Source of the DNA: Pipra filicauda | Lineage: Eukaryota; Chordata; Aves; Passeriformes; Pipridae | Assembly (NCBI RefSeq): GCF_003945595.2 | Contig: NW_024104998.1 | Location: 3,343,790 to 3,407,789, forward strand | Length of the DNA stretch: 64,000 nucleotides | Reading direction: 5' to 3' | Part shown: positions 55,465 through 64,000 of the stretch, piece after piece | How the letters are laid out: every line of letters starts with the position of its first letter | Numbering within the stretch: position 1 is the first letter of the stretch | Notes under the pieces: generated by a model | Database searches by the model: none | What the model was told of the DNA's origin: nothing | Seen by the model: the letters and a program-made list of their open reading frames with translations, nothing else | Translations under genes and position numbers: made by a program

Positions 55465-58400
55465 GCTCTCATTTACACCACCGGGTCCACACAGTTAAAC
55501 AGCAAACAGACAAGGCTTGATCATAATTATGCCTAGCTGCATATAGGAGGTTTGGTGGTAAAAGCAGTCATTGCCTCCTAATAACCTTAGAAATAAATAA
55601 TAAAAAGGTTACATACTATTAAATGGACTGCTATCAGTGTAAATATCCAGCTTGCTAACTGTTGTTGACTTTGTTTTCTGCCAAGACAGACAACTCTGTG
55701 GGAAACATTTCAAATCAAATGATCTTCAGTGGCTCATGTGTCATGAAAGGAGAGAGAGGTCACTTCAGAACAATTCACTGAAGAGCCACAGATTTTTTAA
55801 ATGAAACGTTAATTTTACTTAATTCACCTATAAATAAGATACTGCAGACCCCAATTATCTTTTTAAGGATAACAGTAATTTCTGAAATTTGTCTCACCAG
55901 ATAGCAGAATCCCATAGAGATTTGGAAGGATTAAAACATTTTGGCTGACTCAATCACTCTTGTTTTGAGAACTCTTCAGTGTGATGGGCTATGTAATTAT
56001 TTCTCAGTAACATTTGTGTAATAGACAATTGGAAGGGGACTAGATATCTTCCAGCCCCCAGTAACTGCAGACGAGACACACAAACATCCACAAAAGGATC
56101 ATTAAATAGCATAGGCTGGAAAAAGTCAAGCTAGAGGTCACATCACCCTCGGTATGACAAGAGGTCCACTTTACCCAGGGGTATGGTAAACATGAGTGGA
56201 GCTTCCTCGGGATCTGTGTAATGCTCCTAAGTAATAGGTTTGCTCTCAGAGGTGTTCAACCCACAAGTGGTCAGCACATTCCAAGAGAACAACTGGCTTT
56301 CTGTCAGGTTCTAGAGGGCTTTGGAGGCCTCTGTCCTCGTGTTAGCTGCAGGTAAGCACCCTGTGTGGAGTGCTGACTGGTGGGAGTACAGGGACAGTCC
56401 TTGCTGCTGCCCCTGTGGTGTGCCTGTGTCTGTGCCAGCTGTGCCATGGCCAGTCTCACCTCTCACTGTTTATAGAGAGAACAGTGCCAGATCCCCATCT
56501 CATCTTGGCCTGTGCTCCAGACATCTGAATTCTGAAGGTAAACCAGAGCCTGCAAGGGATAGCCTGCAGACAGATATGAACATTTTGTGCCTGTGAAATC
56601 TCTGTTCCTCATCCCCACGAGCTTGCATGGCTGGTTTGAAGCACAGGGTGAGGAACATTGGCCAAAGGGTTGCATCAGCAGGCAAGAGGGGAACTGGGTC
56701 TTTCTGACCTGCAGTGACCTCAGTTCTGCTCCCTTCTTTAAAGATGATTGCTCCTTACAGAGGCAAAGACTTCCTCTCTGCTTTATGCAGCATTTCAGCT
56801 CCACTGCTCTGCCCAAGTAAGCAAAGCCTCGGGAAAAGCAAACAGTCAAGGGGGGGGGCTTTCTAAAAATATACCCTCCACATTGAACTGACTCATTTCA
56901 TGGCTATTTTATTTCTTTGATATAAGATCTTGGAACAAGAAATAATACCCTTATGAGGATTAAAAGCCAATGTTAAAAACAACAGGGGAATCCATTAACA
57001 ATGCAAGGAATAGTCAATTACATGAGTTCTGTTCACTGTGCCTCATACTCTTGGTACATTAGCTTCTTAGATGCATTATTTAGACACAGCAGACCTGGCT
57101 AAACAACTGTTGTCCATTGAAGTTCCATGTCTGCAGTTAGAAGAGCTTCTCCTGTGTCTGTGAAGAGACTATAGTCAGAGGACTTTTCCTGAAATTTGGT
57201 GATATGATAAAGCACTAGAAATTCTGTGAATATGCAGAAACCATAGCCAGAGTCTCGGGGTGCTGGATGCAGATATACAGAGATACACCACACTGCAGTG
57301 GTATCTGCAGATGGGTGACATGAGGTTGCCCCTGGAGGAACAGAAATGCCAAAAGGTAGTTGCCAGGCTGCAATTCAGAAGACTCCAGCTACCTGCTGAG
57401 GTTCCATGTGTACAGAGCAAGGGCTGTAGGGCCAGCCCCATGTTGCCCCGTGAGTGGTTTCTAAAGCTAACTGGTGGCACAAATTACACACTTATTCCCC
57501 GGCCTTCCCTGCTAAGAATGTTTTTAGTATTGTTATCTATTTTATTGATATTATTTCCACACAGATTAGGACTTGTTATAAGAATTGTACAAACACAGAA
57601 CAAAACCACCATGCTTCTCCCAAGGATGTCACAATCTAAGGAAAAGACAAGGTGAAACCAATCCATCCAGGAGAGGGCAAGGAAACAATGAGGCAGCGTT
57701 GCCAGCATGTCAGCTAGTGGTCTGAAGAGACCAACAAGTTGGTTAAAGTCAAGTTTGTCACTGACACCAAAGCATCTTGATCTGGTCAGATCTAAAACAT
57801 GAGAACTAGATAGTTTATACCAGATGGCAGATAGGTGGGGATTAAGCTATGAAGCTCCTTGGTAGTGAAAAAAAAAAAAAAAAGTGTAGTTTATCTGTTA
57901 CTATAAAGGATAAAGGACAAGGTAGCAAGAAAGAAGGGATGACAGCATAGATAAATGCCCTTTGCAGCAAAAATATGAATGGATGTAGCAGGAGAGGAGA
58001 ACACTGGAAAATTGCTACAGTGCAAGGAGGAAACACGTGGGTGAATGTTTTATTAGGAGAATGGCTAAGAAAGGCTATATCCTATCAGCAGTTATGCAGA
58101 AGCCAAGACAACATTCGAAGAGAAGTACCACTGACAGTGACAGAGATTACTGATGGGTGACCAAGGGTGAGGGTGAGGTACCGATTTTGAGTCTTGACCC
58201 AACTAAAGACATTGGGAAACAGTGTCACTTGATTAAAGCAGATATGAATTCAATTGGGGAAGCCAGAACAGCACTTAAAAGCAGTGCTCCAGAATGTGAT
58301 TTTTAATGTGCATTCAGCAAGTTGTGAAGCAAGAAAGGAACATGACATGAACACTACTGAAGTAAGCTTGCATTAGGTAACAAAAGAGTGAGAGAGAACA

Positions 58401-61400
58401 AAAGGTTAAGGGAAGGAGTGACAGACAGGGTGACTCTCAGGAGATAGAATGGAGTCAGAAGACGAGGAGGAGATCTCTCTAAGAGCACGTTTTTGTGGAA
58501 ACCATGAAGCTCAATTTCCAGAGTAGACCTCAGACAGACCCTATTCCAAACAGTTACTTTGTAAATAAAATACAACAGACTGAATCCACATGCAAGCACT
58601 ATGCAAATATTTGCCACCACTGTGATCAAAGATATTAGGTGATAATGTTCAGCCTCGAAAACTGGCCTTGAACAGCATCCAAGGTGTCCCACTACTACAG
58701 CTATTGATAAAGATCAGTACATCAAACTGCACCATCAGTCAGCCTTGACCCTTTGTGCAGAGGACTACCAGTGAAACCATACAGAGTATAATGTGTCTGG
58801 AGCCTACCAAATAAAACACATGTACGACTATCAGCAGCACCATAGAACCATGATTACAATTTATATATTCTCAAAAACATTCTGGGTAACAAGAAGTAAC
58901 TGAGGAAACTAAGGTACTAAGGTAACTAAGGATTTTTACTGATTTTTATGCTTATCTGGGGAATAATCCTAATAATTTTGAGGCAGGTATTTTGCATAAC
59001 TTAATAGCCTTTACTTCAAGTTCTTAGTTTCAGTGTAATACAGATTTTTGTAATGAATATATGGTAAGAATACAAATGGGTGCCACGTATCTAGATGAAA
59101 ATATGTTATAGTCTGAAAAATAAAACATCAGATTGTGCCACCAAAGACTGTAGGAAAATAAAATTTTAAAAAAAGTTCGAAGTCCTATTTTGAGAGTGAC
59201 AGACAGACAGACAAAGTGAGAGCCAGATCACAGGTGTCCATACATGAATTAGGTTTCAAAACTCATATAGCCAGTGGAGATCTGGTCAGCATATGCAGGC
59301 AGCTGAACACCAGCAGCTGCCAAAACAGATGTGACTACATTAGGGTAAGCCAAATAAATCTCTAAAGTGAAACGATGGCACTAACAAGGGGTTTGATTCA
59401 TTTGTCCCCATACAGGTATCTAGAGACCTTTGAAATGCCCTGTAGTATCCCATGTTTCTCTAGAATCCCTTCATACAGACATACATCCCAAAAGTCAAGT
59501 GTCAAATCTGTTGACTTCATGATGTCTTTGGAGACTAAAAAGCTTCTGGGATCTGACTGTGGGACAGCAGCCTGATCAAGCCCTAAAACTCCACTGAACA
59601 GAATGGGAAGTGGGCACTTTGCTCATAAATAAATGCGTTCAGGTAGAAACCTACATTTAAGTGCTCTAATCTTTGATATAAGTTCCATTATCAGAGTTTT
59701 GAGGACTATCAAAGAAATGTAAGCTTTGAATTCAGTCTTGGTCATCCGTTTTCAAAAAAACAAAATTTGATTTCAACAGGAACAATAGCTTTTAAGCATA
59801 TAAATAATAAAACTGTCCTAGAGACTGCTGTGCTTAATTGCACTCTGAGAGGAGATCCTGGAGAGAGCGTGTTCTTGGTTCAGAGATCATATCATGCAAT
59901 TTTTACACAAGCCAATGGAGTCAAGACTGCACAGATTTGGAAAAACACTTTGGCACATTGTAGTCAACTGAAACAGTTATATAGGGCTGAAATGCTTGGA
60001 TTGGAAATAAGCAAATTAATTATTTCCTTTCATTATATTCAAAATGACACATTTCTGATTTTCTTCCCATTTAAAAAGCTTTCATTTTGAAATTACTTCA
60101 AATTAAAGGACCAAAAGATGGAAAGCATAGCATTTTATTTAATTTGATCTATACTGGCTGTCACGGTCTTTTGGTTTGCTGAAAAATCTAATATATTTGA
60201 CTTAGGTCAGATCTACTAAATGTTTATCATCTAATTCTTTCTGAAATGAATTATTTTCATAACTTCCCTAGTAACTAAAACTTCTGCTTTTCCATTTTAA
60301 CCACAGGACTGTTACCTTTCTCCTCCCATGCACTCAGTTATTGAAATCTATGCAGACTCATATAGCATTTACTTTTGAAAATATTTACCAGCCAATTCTT
60401 TGGAGTTCTTACACAGTAAAAGTTCCCCAACACACTTAGCACTAGTTTGCTTCCCATCTTGTCAACATCAACAGGAATTTAATCTAAAACTTTCACTACA
60501 GGAAGAGAAACCAATGTGTACTGCTCTTGAAAGTCTCCTCTATAACTTTTACTATAAGGGCAGAAAGTAACTGTATATTTCTATTAACTTGAAATTACAG
60601 AAGATACGTATCAGAGTAGATTCCAAGACTGATTTTCTATCTATTGCTGTATGCATAAATATGGAATATGGAAACTGAAGAGATTTTCTGTCTGCTGACG
60701 TTAGATTTTGTTATGCAGCATCTCATGACTATCAGAGCAATAATGTTCAAATCAGTTGGTGAGATGCATCCTGCACAAACCATTTACAGTAAGCATTCAG
60801 GTGCAGGGCTGCATCTTTTCTGTTTACTTTAAAATATAACAGAGAAGACCTATCCCAATTCCTAATCACAAATCAAAGTCACCGACTGCTATTTATAATA
60901 CTACATTTTTGTTTTATTTTTCTATTTATCCCAATAAGCTTCTACATATTTGCATTTGATGCTGCATGAGAATTTTGCTAATTTACTTGTTTATACAGAG
61001 AGTAAAAAAAACAGTCTCTACTAAGAGAAGGTAAGAAGAGCCTGTCTCATTCGACTTATAGGTGTAAGTCAAATTTACTTCCATTGTTGCTTCCCCCCAA
61101 ATTTCAGAAAGAAATTACATTAATAATAACATTCAAAGAAATAATTTTAAAGAAACCAGAAGACAACTGGAAAACTCCTCTGTGAAAGAATTACTTTCTA
61201 CCCTAAATGACAATCTCACTAATATACAATAGAAAATTCAGTCATATTAAACAAAATTTATAAAGACATGATTCTATGGGCAAAGGTTATGCTTTAGTCT
61301 TTGGGGTCATTCCCTTTCTTGACACCTGTTCCCATAATTTTTGAAATAAGGTGAATGAAGTCCTTGTTGAAAGAGTTGTCACAGATGACAGTGGTCCAAA

Positions 61401-61470
61401 TGGGTCCACAAAACTTCATCTTTTCATTTGTCATGTGCATCACATCTGGTTTGCCTCAGCCAGGCAATTC
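55465..61470. other. Intergenic: no gene seen
   Basis: Six kilobases with only simple sequence (A run near 57868-57884, a short GACA repeat near 59200). A weak CR1-like stretch may occur at 56095-56190. Short frames show no domain. Confidence 0.5.
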
Positions 61471-61472
61471 TT

Positions 61473-62215
61473 AGAATCACAGAATAGTTCAGGTTGGAAG
61501 GGACCTTGGAAGGTCACCTAGTCCAGACCCCGCTCTGCAATAAGCAGGGACATCTTCAACTTGATAAGGTTGTTCTGAGCCCAATCCAATCTGACCTTGA
61601 ATGTTTCCACGGATGGGGCATCTGCCACCTCTCTGGGCATCTAGTTCCAGTGCCTCACCACCCTCATCATAAAAAACTTCTTTTTTGTATCTAGTCTAAA
61701 GTTGCCCAATTTCGGTTTAAAACCATATACCCTTGTCCTATTGCAACAGGCCCTGCTAAAAAGTCTGTCCCCATCTTTCTTACAGGCCCCCTTTAAGTTC
61801 TTAAAGGCTGCTCTAAGGTCCACCCAAAGCCCTCTCTTTTCCAGGCTGAACACCCCCAACTCTCTCAACTGTCTTCACAGGAGAGGTGCTCCTGTTCTCT
61901 GTTTACTTTTGTGGCCCTTCTCTGGACTCATTCCATGTTCCTGTGCTCAGGACCCCACATCTGGTCAAAATCCTTCAGGAGACCAGAGCAGAGGTGCAGA
62001 ATCACCTCTTCTTTTGATGCAGCCCAGGACAAGTTTGGCTTTCTGGGCTGCAAGCGCACATTTTCTAGGTCATGTCCAGCCTTTCATTCACCAGTACCCC
62101 CAAGTCCTTTCCACAGAGCTGCCTCCCATCCGTTCTCCCCCAGCCTGTATTGATACCGGGCGTTGCCTGATCCAGGTGCAGGACCCGGCACTTGGCCTTG
62201 TTTAACCTTCAAGGA
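61473..62215 (-). mobile_element. CR1 LINE fragment, minus orientation (about 740 bp)
   Basis: The + strand begins AGAATCACAGAATAGTTCAG, GTTGGAAGGGACCTTGGAAG, continues with GACCTTGAATGTTTCCACGG, CAGGAGAGGTGCTCCTGTTC and TTTCTGGGCTGCAAGCGCAC, and ends near GACCCGGCACTTGGCCTTG. It includes the 3' terminus and part of the reverse-transcriptase frame. Same subfamily as the copy at 22.7 kb. Confidence 0.95.
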
Positions 62216-62219
62216 ACTG

Positions 62220-63464
62220 ATGCATTGCTCATAGGAAGAAGATCATAAGCAGTGTCACTCTTGCTGCTCAAGATTTTTTTTGTTTGTTTGCCTTTTAACT
62301 TCCTTATCTCGACAACCCGTCGGCTCACAGAACAAGAACAAATTCCTGCTGACTTCTACAACAATCCAGACTGTTCTGCTTTAGGATGCAGAGGAACAAA
62401 AAAAAAAAAAAAAGGAAAGAGAAGAAACAACAGAAAGGGGAAGTTCTCCCACAGCTAGGTTGCAATATCTGCAGTTTTTGGCATGTCACGGGTTGACAGA
62501 TCAGCTGCAATGATGGCTAAAATCACATTACTGGGGTGAAACTGGGATGGCAATACTGCCAAAGTGCCCTAAACTTGGACTAAAGGTGATGATTGTCCAC
62601 TTAGTCAAAAAAGTTAAAACAGATTCAAGGTCTTTGATATAAAAAATTTAGCTTAACTATGGAAAAAAATAAAAAAAAAGGAAGTGCAGGGCATAGAAAG
62701 CAGAATCCATTAGTGATGTTTGCATGAAATACAACAATCTTTCATTATTGAGTTGAAGAAGAGTTGTTTTCCTTTCTTCTGCTTTAGTATATGTCTTCCA
62801 AATAATTTCTTAAATACAGACAAAAATCTGGCTCTCAGAAAGAAGGTGAATTCTTGAGATACAAACTATTGTGATCAACCACCCCAGCAACTCATTACTC
62901 AAGCAGAAGCATTAGCTGCAGAAGACCAAATAAAATGGATGAGGTGAAACATAATAGATGAGACCCTGATAGTATAGAATGGAACTTCACTGTCAGAAGA
63001 CTCCCTCAGTTTCAGCGACAGATGTTTAAGGAGGCAAGAACGGAAAGAAACGAATGACAGTTATCAAAGGAGGGCAGCCACCTGCATGAGAAGTGCAGAC
63101 CACAAGCTCTCTGGTGCTATGATAGCTGGAGTAAGAAGGCAATGTCTTTTATTGTCATATCTGTTGAAGATTTTCTAGCAGAAATACCTGATATGAATTA
63201 TAATCTATTCCTCCCTCAGAATGACAGGATAAAGACAGGAGAAAAAAACTCCCCCTAATCATTTGCTATGACCATGACTATGGTTACAGATTTTTTTTCA
63301 ACACTGTCTTGTAGGAATTAAATATCCTTATAACTGCGGACAAGCTTTCTATAATAATGCTACTGCTACTACAAAAAATTTCAAGCTCTTCTGAGTACAT
63401 TACAGAAATCCCTATCACATTGTTACTCTATGGAAAGGAGACTAATTTGTTCATCTAGGAGTAT
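62220..63464. other. Intergenic: no gene seen
   Basis: AT-rich, with a 15-base A run at about 62399-62413. Nothing else recognised. Confidence 0.5.
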
Positions 63465-63465
63465 C

Positions 63466-63912
63466 ATGGAATCATAGAAATGCTTAGGTTGGAAGGTACC
63501 TTAAACATCATCTAGTTTCAACCACCCTGCCACAGGCAGGAACACCTTCAACTAGACCAGGTTGCTCAGAGCCTCATCCAAACTGACCTTGAACACTTCT
63601 AGGGATGGGGCATCTACGCTGCTCTGGGCAACCTGCCCCAGCGTCTCACCACCCTCACAGAACACAATTTTTTTCTAATATCCAATCTAAACCTCCTCTC
63701 TTTCAGTTTGAAGTGCCTCTTGTCCTGTCACTACATGTTCTTGTAAACAGTCCCTCTCCATCTTTCTTGTTGGCTCCCTTCAGGTACTAGAAGGCTGCAA
63801 TGAGGTCACCCCAAAGCCTTCTCTTCTCCAGGCTGAACAATTCACGTTCTCTTAGCCTTTCTTCATAGGAGAGGTGCTCCACCACTCTAATCATCTTGGT
63901 GGCAAGTCTGTT
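63466..63912 (-). mobile_element. CR1 LINE fragment, minus orientation
   Basis: The + strand reads ATCATGGAATCATAGAAATG, CTTAGGTTGGAAGGTACCTT, TAGACCAGGTTGCTCAGAGC, CTCTTGTCCTGTCACTACAT, CCTTCTCTTCTCCAGGCTGA and CATAGGAGAGGTGCTCCACC, ending near GTGGCAAGTCTGTTAG. It includes the 3' end; its 5' truncation falls just before the window end. Confidence 0.94.
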
Positions 63913-64000
63913 AGCAAAATGTAACTTTCTTTGTAGTAATGATATCTCACTATTGTAACAGCATTTAATAAATACTTAGTTACTGTGCTTGTATGAAGAC

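Noticed and set aside
56095..56190. Possible degraded CR1 3' end
   Set aside because: Only scattered similarity (ATCATTAAATAGCATAGGCTGG) remains, too weak to annotate.
61702..62205. 167-codon plus-strand frame
   Set aside because: It is the antisense of a CR1 copy.

Overview
The window is vertebrate nuclear DNA, almost certainly from a bird. Its genes are split by introns with GT..AG junctions. Intergenic DNA carries many CR1 LINE fragments, several ending in the ATTCTATG-type octamer repeats typical of avian CR1, plus three LTR copies of a common avian endogenous-retrovirus type. Nothing looks bacterial: there are no operons, CRISPR arrays, insertion sequences or Shine-Dalgarno-led genes. 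Nearly all long open frames are chance or repeat-derived.

Three protein genes lie in the order known for amniotes (human 8q12 in reverse): NSMAF, SDCBP, CYP7A1. (1) Positions 1-9.3 kb hold the last ten coding exons of NSMAF (FAN) on the + strand, encoding the C-terminal WD40 propeller. (2) Positions 9.3-13.27 kb are the gap between two convergent genes, with a minus-oriented solo LTR and a CR1 fragment. (3) Positions 13.27-29.1 kb hold SDCBP (syntenin-1) on the - strand, complete from a CpG-island promoter and non-coding exon 1 through eight coding exons (297 residues by my junctions) to its 3' UTR. Intron 1 holds a CR1 copy downstream of exon 2 only in the sense that introns 1 and 2 both carry repeats: the LTR is in intron 1 and the CR1 in intron 2. 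(4) Positions 29.2-43.9 kb are intergenic with CR1 copies and simple repeats. (5) Positions 44.0-50.9 kb hold a complete CYP7A1 (cholesterol 7-alpha-hydroxylase) on the + strand, six exons and 513 residues, with a legible TATA promoter and putative LRH-1 and HNF1 sites. (6) Positions 50.9-64 kb are intergenic, with an LTR fragment and three CR1 copies and no gene I can support.

The genes do not form a functional pathway. NSMAF couples TNF receptor signalling to neutral sphingomyelinase, SDCBP is a tandem-PDZ adaptor for syndecans and exosome formation, and CYP7A1 is the rate-limiting enzyme of classical bile-acid synthesis. Their proximity is conserved synteny. I found no previously undescribed system. 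The points most worth a second look are the CYP7A1 promoter and its nearby CR1, the eight-to-nine-residue length difference in CYP7A1, several perfect palindromes in introns, a 40-bp motif occurring twice within SDCBP introns, and mobile elements abutting SDCBP. All splice junctions were placed by eye from reading frame, GT/AG signals and remembered homology, without alignment or transcripts.
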